Both the position numbers and the translations under genes were made by a program. A stretch of DNA of 64,000 nucleotides from Thalassobius sp. Cn5-15 (GTDB taxonomy: Bacteria > Pseudomonadota > Alphaproteobacteria > Rhodobacterales > Rhodobacteraceae), in NCBI RefSeq assembly GCF_022347685.1, contig NZ_JAKRGF010000001.1:1-64000 (forward strand). The letters run 5' to 3'. How positions within the stretch are numbered: position 1 is the stretch's first letter; every line of letters starts with the position of its first letter. A model generated the notes under the pieces. That model saw only the letters and a program-made list of their open reading frames with translations, was not told the DNA's origin and did no database searches. Below, piece by piece: positions 17,329-25,475 of the stretch.

Positions 17329-18879
17329 ATGTCTCTGATTTCCTTAAATAAGGCTGCTGTGACCTTTGCCGCCCCGCTATTTCGCGACCTCTCTCTTACT
17401 CTCAACAAAGGCGATCGTCTGGCGCTGATCGCCGCCAATGGACGCGGCAAATCCACGGCTCTTGCGGCCCTTGCCGGTGATTTGGACCTGACAAGTGGCA
17501 CGCGTACCACAGCGCGGGGTCTGCGCTGTGCCTTGGTCACGCAACATGTGCCGGCTGACCTCTTGCCGCTTAGTCTCTATGACGCGGCACTGTCTGCGCT
17601 TGATCCGACGATGGCGGAGTATGAAGGCTGGCGTGTGGAGGTTGCGCTGGCGGATCTGCTGGTGCCGTTTGACGTCTGGCATCGTCCTCTGTCAGAGTTG
17701 TCCGGCGGCTGGCAGCGCGTCGCCCTTTTAGCGCGCGCTTGGGTGACGGAACCGGACGTTTTGTTACTGGATGAGCCGACCAACCATCTGGATCTGCAAC
17801 GCATTGGTATTCTGCAAAATTGGTTGGGCACTGTGGCGCGTCAAGCGGCCTGTGTGATCGTCAGCCATGACCGCGCTTTTCTGCAGGCGGTGTGCAATCG
17901 TTGCCTGTTCCTGCGATCAGAGGGATCACAGGACTATACGCTGCCGTATGGCGCTGCGCGTGCGGCATTGGATCAGCACGATCAAGCGTTGGCGCGGCAG
18001 TATGACAATGACATGGCCAAAGCGCAGCAGCTGCGCCGTCAGGCGGCGAAGCTGAAGAACACAGGTATCAACGCAGGATCGGATCTGTTGTTGACCAAAA
18101 CCAAGCAACTCAGCGCCCGCGCCGATCAGTTGGAAGGGGCGGCGCGGCCCGCCTATCAGGATCGCAGTGCAGGTCGCATCCGGCTGGACAGTTCGACCAT
18201 CGGCAGTCGGGCACTGGTGACGATTGAGCCGCAAGAGGTAAATAAGCCCGACGGAACCCAATTGTTCAGGCTGCCACAGCTTTGGATCAATCGCGGTGAT
18301 CGGGTGGTTTTACTGGGCGAAAACGGTGCGGGAAAGACGACGTTTTTCACCCAGATTGTGCAGGCCATTCGCACGCCTGCAACCCCTATCCGTATCGCGC
18401 CATCAGTGGGGGCAGGTGTGTCAACGCAGGCCCTCGATCAATTGGCGCAGTTCCGCACGCCGATGCAGGCGGTGACGCACAGCACGAATATCGGCGACGA
18501 TGCGGCGCGGCGTAGTTTGGCAGGGGCGGGAATCGCCCATCAACAGCAGGACCGCGGACTCAAAGAGCTGTCTGGTGGGCAGCGGGCGCGGCTGGCAATG
18601 CTGCTGTTGCGGCTGTCGCAGCCAAGCCTCTACCTGTTAGATGAGCCGACGAACCATCTGGATATCGAGGGGCAGGAGGCGCTGGAAGTTGAGTTGCAGG
18701 CACCGGATTTGACCGCGCTGATCGTCAGCCATGACCGATGTTTCGTGCGTACTGTGGGTACGCGATTCTGGCAGATTGTTCCGCACCCCACACGCGCAGA
18801 CGCCCCTGGAACCCTGCGTGAGGTCGGGGATCCAGAGGCGTTCTTTACCGCTCAGATGGCGGCAGGGTCGGGCACTTAG
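17329..18879 (+). CDS. ABC-F family ATP-binding protein
   Basis: This 516-residue protein has two nucleotide-binding domains and no membrane segment, as in the ABC-F translation factors and antibiotic-protection proteins. Domain 1 has ANGRGKST (Walker A), LSGGWQR (signature) and DEPTNHLD (Walker B). Domain 2 has GENGAGKTT, LSGGQRAR and again DEPTNHLD. A linker of about 60-80 residues with basic character separates them. ABC-F proteins act on the ribosome, but the subgroup cannot be assigned by eye. The stop overlaps the stop of the convergent YHS gene. Confidence 0.88.
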   Translation: MSLISLNKAAVTFAAPLFRDLSLTLNKGDRLALIAANGRGKSTALAALAGDLDLTSGTRTTARGLRCALVTQHVPADLLPLSLYDAALSALDPTMAEYEGWRVEVALADLLVPFDVWHRPLSELSGGWQRVALLARAWVTEPDVLLLDEPTNHLDLQRIGILQNWLGTVARQAACVIVSHDRAFLQAVCNRCLFLRSEGSQDYTLPYGAARAALDQHDQALARQYDNDMAKAQQLRRQAAKLKNTGINAGSDLLLTKTKQLSARADQLEGAARPAYQDRSAGRIRLDSSTIGSRALVTIEPQEVNKPDGTQLFRLPQLWINRGDRVVLLGENGAGKTTFFTQIVQAIRTPATPIRIAPSVGAGVSTQALDQLAQFRTPMQAVTHSTNIGDDAARRSLAGAGIAHQQQDRGLKELSGGQRARLAMLLLRLSQPSLYLLDEPTNHLDIEGQEALEVELQAPDLTALIVSHDRCFVRTVGTRFWQIVPHPTRADAPGTLREVGDPEAFFTAQMAAGSGT

Positions 18880-19343
18880 GCGTCCAGAACAGATGGCCAG
18901 TTGGCTTCGGCTTTGGCGATGTTGCCGGGGACGTCTTGCAGCCAGACTTTCTGCACCGATTTTGAGAAGTTGAGGTACAGTTTGCCGTCTACAATGCGCC
19001 ATGCCTCTGGCACGGTGGGGGCGGTGGCGCCTTTGGAGACCGCATAGGCGCAGTAGCCACCGAATTGCGGCGCATAAGCTGCGGGATTGGCGGCGAAGGC
19101 GTCGCGGTTTTCCACGCTGGCGAACTGCCATGTGGCGCCTTTCCAGTCATGGGTGATCGACGGTTTGCCTGTCACCGGCTTTCCTTCGGTGAAATAGGCC
19201 ACCACGTCGGACCCATCCACGGCAATGCCGCCTTCGGTGTAAATTTCAGGTGTGCGGGCAAGCGCGGCGGTTGGCAGGCCAAGGCTGGCGGCAGCCGCGG
19301 CTGCAGGCAGGGCGAAAAGGAAAGTACGGCGGGGCAAGGTCAT
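18876..19343 (-). CDS. YHS-domain protein with Tat signal peptide
   Basis: This 155-residue protein starts with a twin-arginine signal (LPRRTFLFALPAAAAA) ending near an ALA-R site, so it is probably exported folded to the periplasm. The mature part is a YHS-like domain (VDGSDVVAYFTEGKPV, GYCAYAVSKG), a family linked to metal binding, often copper or iron. The ATG at 19343 is chosen because GGAGA precedes it and the Tat signal begins there; the frame extends further upstream. The substrate or metal is unknown. Confidence 0.85.
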   Translation of the reverse strand: MTLPRRTFLFALPAAAAAASLGLPTAALARTPEIYTEGGIAVDGSDVVAYFTEGKPVTGKPSITHDWKGATWQFASVENRDAFAANPAAYAPQFGGYCAYAVSKGATAPTVPEAWRIVDGKLYLNFSKSVQKVWLQDVPGNIAKAEANWPSVLDA

Positions 19344-19498
19344 GATGTCGGTCTCCGGTCTGGTTATGACATCAATGTGGAGGAGGGGGCGCCGCAACGC
19401 TAGCGCCCTCACGTGGCTGTGAAGCGGTGTCAGTCATCAACGTTGGATGTTACAGAAAATCATGCGGAAAACGGTACGCAGTGGTCCGCGCGTGGGGG

Positions 19499-20683
19499 TC
19501 AGCGCCCCAATTCTTTCATCCCGCGCTCGATACCTTCAAGCGTCATCGGCACCATTCGGTCCTCAAAGATATCGCGGATCATCTGGATCGACTGGGTGTA
19601 AGGCCAATGGGTTTCCGGTGTCGGGTTGATCCAGACGTGGTCAGGCCACTGCTGGCGGGCACGTTCCAGCCATGTCTGACCGGCCTCTTCGTTCCAGTGC
19701 TCATTTGCGCCACCGGCATAGGCGATTTCATACGGTGACATAGAGGCGTCGCCGACAAAGATACATTTGTAATCCGACCCATAGGTGTGCAGCACGTCCC
19801 ATGTCAGGGTTTGCTGATCCCAGCGGCGGCTGTTGTCTTTCCACACTCCTTCATAGAGGCAGTTGTGGAAGTAGAAGTGTTCCATGTGCTTAAATTCGGA
19901 CTTGGCTGCGGAAAACAGCTCTTCCAGCACTTTGATATGGGGATCCATCGACCCGCCGATGTCCAGAAACAACAAAACCTTCACCGCGTTTCGCTTTTCA
20001 GGCCGTGTCTGCACATCCAGATAGCCGTGCTCTGCGGTGGCACGGATGGTGCCGTCCAGATCCAGCTCGTCATTAGCGCCGTCGCGCGCCCAGTTGCGCA
20101 GGCGTTTCAGCGCCACCTTGATATTGCGGGTGCCCAGTTCGACATCGCCATCAAGGTTGCGAAATTCGCGTTTGTCCCAGACCTTGACCGCGCGTTGATG
20201 GCGGCTTTCTTTCTGACCGATGCGCACGCCTTCGGGGTTGTAGCCGTATGCGCCAAAGGGCGAGGTGCCAGCGGTGCCGATCCATTTGTTGCCGCCCTGA
20301 TGACGGCCTTCTTGTTCTTTCAGGCGCTCTTTCAGGGTTTCCATCAGCTTGTCGAAGCCGCCCATGGCCTCAATCTCGGCCTTCTCTTCTTCGCTTAGGT
20401 GCTTTTCTGCCAGCTTTTCCAGCCAGTCGCCTGGGATGTCCACGGCATTCAGCACATCGCCCAGCTGTATGTTTTCCAGCCCTGAAAAGGTAGCGGAAAA
20501 GGCGCGGTCGAATTTGTCGAGGTTGCGTTCATCCTTCACCATTGCAACACGGGCAAGGTAGTAGAACCCGTCCACATCATAGGTTACCACCCCTGCCTTC
20601 ATTGCCTCCAGAAAGGCGAGGTATTCGCGCAAAGAGACAGGAATGCCCGCTTTGCGAAGGTTCTCAAAGAAGGGCAGGAACAT
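19499..20683 (-). CDS. VWA domain-containing CoxE-like protein
   Basis: This 394-residue protein belongs to the CoxE-type VWA family, which partners MoxR AAA+ ATPases in maturation of metalloenzymes or in chaperone-like tasks. The metal-ion-dependent adhesion site reads LLFLDIGGSMD, where glycine replaces the first serine of the classical DxSxS. The N-terminal half contains long helices and a Glu/Lys-rich stretch. The gene follows a 55-aa membrane protein and a DUF2927 lipoprotein in the same direction, with MoxR further upstream. The client is unknown. Confidence 0.88.
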   Translation of the reverse strand: MFLPFFENLRKAGIPVSLREYLAFLEAMKAGVVTYDVDGFYYLARVAMVKDERNLDKFDRAFSATFSGLENIQLGDVLNAVDIPGDWLEKLAEKHLSEEEKAEIEAMGGFDKLMETLKERLKEQEGRHQGGNKWIGTAGTSPFGAYGYNPEGVRIGQKESRHQRAVKVWDKREFRNLDGDVELGTRNIKVALKRLRNWARDGANDELDLDGTIRATAEHGYLDVQTRPEKRNAVKVLLFLDIGGSMDPHIKVLEELFSAAKSEFKHMEHFYFHNCLYEGVWKDNSRRWDQQTLTWDVLHTYGSDYKCIFVGDASMSPYEIAYAGGANEHWNEEAGQTWLERARQQWPDHVWINPTPETHWPYTQSIQMIRDIFEDRMVPMTLEGIERGMKELGR

Positions 20684-20695
20684 CGCAACTTCCCC

Positions 20696-20863
20696 TTACA
20701 CAGCAGCGCGGTGGATAAGGATGGTGATGAACAACCCGATGATGGAAAACAGGATCGCATAGGCCGCCGCGTATTGCAGTATGTCCTTGGTCTGGCCCTT
20801 GCGCCGTTTCGCCAGCGTTGCCCCGAAAAGAAGCCCCAGAACCAGTCCTGCAATTACGATCAT
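20696..20863 (-). CDS. Small membrane protein, 55 aa
   Basis: A 55-residue frame has two hydrophobic helices (about residues 2-16 and 32-49) separated by a basic loop (KRRKGQTK). Its ATG overlaps the stop of the DUF2927 gene (ATGA) and its stop lies 12 bp before the coxE start. This tight arrangement makes a real, translationally coupled gene likely. I do not recognise the family. Confidence 0.75.
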   Translation of the reverse strand: MIVIAGLVLGLLFGATLAKRRKGQTKDILQYAAAYAILFSIIGLFITILIHRAAV

Positions 20864-22245
20864 AAGCGCCCGTTTCCTCTGTTGAGCGGGTTTAATGTCG
20901 CAATTTCCTGCGCCTTGGCCCGCACTGCCGCGTCTGAGCCAAATCCGTATCGTGCCCAGCCCAGACTGTCCAGCCTGACCAAGCGCGCTTCGGCCGTCAG
21001 GCCTTTGAGATCCAGCGCCTCTGCACGTAGCAGCAGAAGGGTCGAAAGCAAGGCCGCATTTTCGTGTTGGCGCACCACAGACAGGTGCGGATCAATCAGA
21101 TCCAGCGCTGCCTGTGCCTGACCGTTGTGCAGGGCATAGGCGGCAAGATGTTGTGCCACTTGGGCGCGGTGTAATCCAGTGTCAGGGGTCTTGGCATAGT
21201 AGCGCTGCGCCGCCAAATAGTGGCTGAGCGAATAGTCCGGATCCTGATACTGCGTGACCCGTGCCAGTGCATAATGGGCATAGGCGCGGCGATGATCCTG
21301 CCACCCCTCTGCTGCGGCGATTGTAACAGCGCGTTGGGCGTGATCGCGTCGGGTGGTGGGGCTGATACCGGGGCCAAGGGCGCCGTGGATCGCATCAATC
21401 CAGTTGCGCGGGGTGTCGGGGCGGAAATGCGCGCCCTCACTGCGGCCGCCCGGATTCAGGCGCTTCAGAATGTTGGGTAGACGTTGGGCGACCTGCGCTT
21501 GTGTCATGCCGGTGCGCAATTCTGGCGCGTAGATCGCGCGCAGCACCAGCATGTCATATCCGGTCAGCACCGTATGAATGTTATCATCGTTAAACACGCT
21601 GTCAGGCAGGCGGTAGAGGTCGTTGAGCGGTCCCAAGGCCTGCGCCAGTTCTTCGTGTAGGCAGTCACGCATTTCTTGCGGGGGGGCATCGGCGGGGATA
21701 AAGATTGCCAGCCGCTGGCGCGATTGCAGCTGCCGCCAATCTGTGCGCGGGCTGCGTTTTGCGCGGCCAAACTCTGCAAGGCTGGACACATTGGGCGCAA
21801 CAAAACACGCTGCTGCGGGCAGGTGACGACGAATCTGCGCGTGCGGTACCGCTTCAATTGTAATGTTGGCTGGGGTGTCGCCCGAGGTGACGCGCTTGAT
21901 GTTGATCCCGGCCTCCCGGCGCAGACGAGTCAGCAGTTTGTCCAGTTCCATAGACAGGCTGACAGAGGTTTGACCTGCAAGGCGCACCGAAACCGGTCCC
22001 TCAACACGGGTGAAATGAGTCAGCGGAGCACCGGATTCCAATTTAAACGCCAGATCAATGATATCGCGCGCCAATTCGTTGTTCGAGACGCTGGGCCGGG
22101 CCGCAGGCAGGCTGCGGAATGTTTTCATCGGGGGAAGCATGGGCGCCGCAGCGGTCGCAGCCCGACTGGGCTGTTCAACGGTTGCGGGCGCCATGCAGGC
22201 CCCCAGGCCCAGACAAAGCGGGACGATAGACAGAAAACGGATCAT
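20860..22245 (-). CDS. DUF2927 domain-containing lipoprotein
   Basis: This 461-residue protein starts with a lipoprotein signal (lipobox LGAC, Cys17), so it is predicted to be anchored to the outer or inner membrane on the periplasmic side. The DUF2927 domain covers about residues 55-260 and contains a CLHEELAQALG motif, similar to the HExxx segment of metalloproteases, though only one such motif is visible. The C-terminal half is helical and TPR-like. It heads an operon with a 55-aa membrane protein and CoxE. Function unknown. Confidence 0.85.
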   Translation of the reverse strand: MIRFLSIVPLCLGLGACMAPATVEQPSRAATAAAPMLPPMKTFRSLPAARPSVSNNELARDIIDLAFKLESGAPLTHFTRVEGPVSVRLAGQTSVSLSMELDKLLTRLRREAGINIKRVTSGDTPANITIEAVPHAQIRRHLPAAACFVAPNVSSLAEFGRAKRSPRTDWRQLQSRQRLAIFIPADAPPQEMRDCLHEELAQALGPLNDLYRLPDSVFNDDNIHTVLTGYDMLVLRAIYAPELRTGMTQAQVAQRLPNILKRLNPGGRSEGAHFRPDTPRNWIDAIHGALGPGISPTTRRDHAQRAVTIAAAEGWQDHRRAYAHYALARVTQYQDPDYSLSHYLAAQRYYAKTPDTGLHRAQVAQHLAAYALHNGQAQAALDLIDPHLSVVRQHENAALLSTLLLLRAEALDLKGLTAEARLVRLDSLGWARYGFGSDAAVRAKAQEIATLNPLNRGNGRL

Positions 22246-22521
22246 GCAGCGATACCCCTAACAGGCCAGACCAAGGCCCAACTCATTACCAACTTACACC
22301 GTGCAGGCAGCATAACGGCACTCTCTTACGCACTAAATAGCAAACACTAAAATCTGTCGTCACGACTTTGCCGGGACAGTGTCAAACTAGAGGAGGTTTG
22401 GGGCAGAAATGCGGCTTTGGGGCGCTGGTTTGGAAACAATGAAAAGGGTTTGTTTACCAGTTTTGCGTCCCACGGCTGATTGGCACAAAACTTAGACAGG
22501 TCATAGATCGGGGCGTAAAAT

Positions 22522-22562
22522 GCAAAGCGCCCCGTCAGGTGAGTAGGGCGCTTTGCGTTTTT
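22522..22562 (-). terminator. Terminator of moxR
   Basis: The stem GCAAAGCGCCC / GGGCGCTTTGC has a 13-nt loop and lies 11 bp beyond the moxR stop. On the minus strand CATTTTA follows; on the plus strand a stronger run of T follows. The rest of 22246-22521 holds no gene I can support; it must contain the promoter of the DUF2927 operon. Confidence 0.75.
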
Positions 22563-22573
22563 TGCAGGGCTGT

Positions 22574-23413
22574 TTAGCGCTGACCACGCGCCATGAAGGC
22601 GAGGCGCTCAAACAGATGCACGTCCTGTTCGTTTTTCAGCAATGCGCCATGCAGTTTGGGGAGCGCATTGGCGCCATCACGACGCAGATCCTCTGCGTCC
22701 AGATCCTCTGCCAGCAAAAGCTTCAGCCAATCCAGAACCTCAGAGGTCGAAGGTTTCTTCTTCAGGCCACGGGTTTCGCGGATCTCATAGAACTGGGTTA
22801 GTGCGGTCGTCAGCAGCTGTTCCTTGACGCCGGGGTGATGGACCTCAACGATTTTGCGCATGGTGTCGGCGTCAGGGAACGAAATGTAGTGGAAGAAGCA
22901 GCGGCGCAGGAAAGCGTCAGGCAGTTCTTTTTCGTTGTTCGAGGTGATGATGATCACTGGCCGGTTTTTGGCCGCGACTGTTTCGCCGGTCTCGTAGACG
23001 TGGAACGCCATCTTATCCAGTTCCTGCAACAGATCGTTTGGGAATTCGATATCGGCCTTATCGATTTCATCAATCAGCAGGACCACTTTCTTGTCGGCTT
23101 CAAACGCCTGCCAGAGCTTGCCCTTCTTGATGTAGTTTTTCACATCATGCACACGCTCATCACCCAGCTGGCTGTCACGCAAACGGCTGACCGCATCGTA
23201 TTCATAAAGGCCCTGTTGCGCCTTGGTGGTGGATTTGATGTTCCACTCGATCATCTCCAGACCCAATGCGCTGGCGACCTGTTTGGCCAGCTCGGTTTTG
23301 CCTGTCCCCGGTTCGCCCTTCACCAGCAGCGGTCGTTCCAGTGTGACGGCGGCGTTTACGGCAACGGTCAGGTCTTCGGTTGCCACATAGGCATCGGTTC
23401 CTTGGAATTTCAT
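22574..23413 (-). CDS. MoxR family AAA+ ATPase
   Basis: This 279-residue AAA+ ATPase has Walker A (GEPGTGKT), Walker B (LLIDEIDKAD) and sensor 1 (ITSNNEKELPDAFLRRC). MoxR proteins work with VWA proteins to assemble or activate metal enzymes and other complexes. The matching VWA (CoxE) gene lies about 2 kb downstream on the same strand, separated by the DUF2927 operon start and a terminator. The two may therefore be separately transcribed while acting together. The start at 23413 is the first ATG and fits the family. Confidence 0.93.
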   Translation of the reverse strand: MKFQGTDAYVATEDLTVAVNAAVTLERPLLVKGEPGTGKTELAKQVASALGLEMIEWNIKSTTKAQQGLYEYDAVSRLRDSQLGDERVHDVKNYIKKGKLWQAFEADKKVVLLIDEIDKADIEFPNDLLQELDKMAFHVYETGETVAAKNRPVIIITSNNEKELPDAFLRRCFFHYISFPDADTMRKIVEVHHPGVKEQLLTTALTQFYEIRETRGLKKKPSTSEVLDWLKLLLAEDLDAEDLRRDGANALPKLHGALLKNEQDVHLFERLAFMARGQR

Positions 23414-23604
23414 CCGGTCTGTTCCATCTTTGCTACTTCAGCGTTTCGCGTTGCGGCGACACTAGCGCCATGGCGGGGCCACTTCAATCTGGGGCGTTAA
23501 ATGACGTGACATTCTCCCGCCTTTCAGTTAGACCGCGCATCGGGAGGCGCCATATGTCAAAGGATATCGCGTTGGCAAAGTTTGGCCTTGATGAGGGAAT
23601 TGAG

Positions 23605-24027
23605 ATGAAGGCGGAAACCTTTATTTCCGATGATTACCGTCCTGCAGAGGACGAACCATTTATGAATGACAAGCAGCTTGAGTATTTTCGGCGCAAGCTG
23701 CTGAATTGGAAAGCGGAACTGTTATCAGACACCCGCGACACGATCGAAGGTTTGCAGGATGGCACCCGCAACATCCCTGATGTTGCAGACCGCGCCAGCG
23801 AAGAAACGGATCGTGCACTGGAACTGCGCACCCGTGACCGTCAGCGCAAGCTGGTTGCCAAAATCGATTCCGCCCTGCGCCGGATCGACGAAGGTGAATA
23901 CGGTTACTGCGACGTGACCGGTGAACCGATTAGCCTGAAACGCCTTGATGCACGGCCCATCGCCACGATGAGCCTTGAGGCACAGGAACGTCACGAACGC
24001 CGTGAAAAGGTACATCGCGACGATTGA
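23605..24027 (+). CDS. dksA: RNA polymerase-binding transcription factor DksA
   Basis: This 140-residue DksA carries the coiled-coil part with the DxxDxA-type tip (IPDVADRASEE). The zinc-finger region has only one cysteine (YGYCDVTGEPISL) instead of four, as is known for DksA of Rhodobacterales, so no zinc is expected. DksA with ppGpp adjusts rRNA and amino-acid promoters. I chose the ATG at 23605 (MKAETF, GAGGG seven bases upstream) from the usual length of the family. The ATG at 23554 (MSKDIALAKF) has an even better GGGAGG and would add 17 residues, so the start is not certain. Confidence 0.88.
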   Translation: MKAETFISDDYRPAEDEPFMNDKQLEYFRRKLLNWKAELLSDTRDTIEGLQDGTRNIPDVADRASEETDRALELRTRDRQRKLVAKIDSALRRIDEGEYGYCDVTGEPISLKRLDARPIATMSLEAQERHERREKVHRDD

Positions 24028-24153
24028 GCTGACTTAAAGGCGGCAGGATATGATCTTGCACCGCGCGGCCCTGCAGATCCGGCAGGGTGCCAGGCACACA
24101 GATTGTAAACGCCGGGGCGTGGCCTCGGCGTTTGGCATTTCAAGGTGAAAACG

Positions 24154-25341
24154 ATGAGCCTTCTGGGCATGAAAATTGTGGTGATCGGCGGTGGCATCGG
24201 CGGTCTGGCGGCGGCCCGCGCCTGTGCGTTGCGCGGTGCCTCGGTCACATTGCTGGAACAGGCCGACGCGATCCGCGAGGTGGGCGCCGGACTGCAGATC
24301 AGCCCGAACGGTTTTGCGGTTCTGCGCGGCCTTGGTCTGGGCGATGCATTGGCGCGCGACTCGGTGCAGGGGCAGGCAGTGTCTCTGCGTGACTACCAAA
24401 AGGGCGAAGTGCTGCGTCTGGACCTCACGCGGCTGGACGATCAACGCTACTTTTTTGTGCACCGCGCGGATTTGATCAACATTTTGGCTCAGGGTGCGCG
24501 CGACGCAGGGGTGAAAATCCGGCTGCTGCAAAAGGTGAAAACCGTGCATCCTGGGACTGTGGATCAGCCTGCGCGGGTGTGTTTCGCCACCCCCAGCCAT
24601 CTGGAAGCAGACCTGATTATCGGCGCCGACGGTCTGCACTCCGTCGTGCGTCCGGTGTTGAACGGGGCTGACACACCCTTCTTCACCGGCCAAACTGCGT
24701 GGCGCGCAACCGTGCCCAACACGATGGGACGTGGTCCTGAGGCATGGCTGCATATGGCGCCCGGTCGTCATCTGGTCAGCTACCCGTTGCGCGGTGGTAA
24801 GTTGTTGAACCTTGTTGCCGTTCAGGAACGCACAGATTGGTCCGATGAGGGCTGGTCACACAAGGATGACCCCGAAAACCTGCGCAGTGCGTTTGCGGAT
24901 TTCGGGCCAGAGGCGCAACAAATGCTGGCCGCGGTGGACGACGTTCACCTCTGGGGGCTGTTCCGCCATCCGGTGGCGCCGGTCTGGCAGCAGGGCAACT
25001 GTGCCCTTGTCGGCGATGCGGCTCATCCGACCCTGCCGTTTCTCGCCCAAGGCGCCTCTATGGCGCTGGAGGATGCGTGGGCTTTGGCGGATGAACTGGC
25101 CGCGTCAGAGGATGTGCCAGCCGCATTGGCGGCCTATCAGGCCCGCCGCCAGCCGCGTGCAACCAAGGTGATCAACGCCGCCAGCGGTAACGCTTGGAAG
25201 TACCACCTGCGCTTCCCACCTTTGCGTTTTGCGGCCCACACCGCGCTGCGTTTGGCGGGGCGTTTTGCACCTGACAAGATGCTGCGCCAGTTTGACTGGC
25301 TCTATACCTATGACGAAACCGCACGCGGCGGATCATTGTAG
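24154..25341 (+). CDS. FAD-dependent monooxygenase (salicylate-hydroxylase-like)
   Basis: This 395-residue flavoprotein belongs to the aromatic hydroxylase (class A) family. The FAD dinucleotide fold is GGGIGGLAAARACA, with a DG motif (IIGADGLHSVVR) and the second FAD site GDAAHPTLPFLAQG. The substrate is unknown; the family covers salicylate hydroxylases, 3-hydroxybenzoate hydroxylases and ubiquinone-pathway enzymes. The ATG at 24154 is chosen; a GTG at 24145 and an ATG at 24169 are alternatives. It stands alone between dksA and the convergent pepF. Confidence 0.82.
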   Translation: MSLLGMKIVVIGGGIGGLAAARACALRGASVTLLEQADAIREVGAGLQISPNGFAVLRGLGLGDALARDSVQGQAVSLRDYQKGEVLRLDLTRLDDQRYFFVHRADLINILAQGARDAGVKIRLLQKVKTVHPGTVDQPARVCFATPSHLEADLIIGADGLHSVVRPVLNGADTPFFTGQTAWRATVPNTMGRGPEAWLHMAPGRHLVSYPLRGGKLLNLVAVQERTDWSDEGWSHKDDPENLRSAFADFGPEAQQMLAAVDDVHLWGLFRHPVAPVWQQGNCALVGDAAHPTLPFLAQGASMALEDAWALADELAASEDVPAALAAYQARRQPRATKVINAASGNAWKYHLRFPPLRFAAHTALRLAGRFAPDKMLRQFDWLYTYDETARGGSL

Positions 25342-25417
25342 TTTTGTTAAGTATTTCCGAACACTGAAACCCTCTCAATGTTCCTTAAATACACAACGTA
25401 GCCGCCACGCTGATATT

Positions 25418-25453
25418 GAAAAAGCCGCCGAGGGGATCCCTTGGGCGGCCTTT
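25418..25453 (-). terminator. Intrinsic terminator of the oligoendopeptidase gene
   Basis: Read on the minus strand, a GCCGCC-based stem with an inner AGGG/CCCT part ends in a run of T residues (TTTTT). It lies about 25 bp after the gene and may also end the convergent monooxygenase transcript. Confidence 0.8.
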
Positions 25454-25475
25454 ATTTATGCACTGACAGAGGGGC

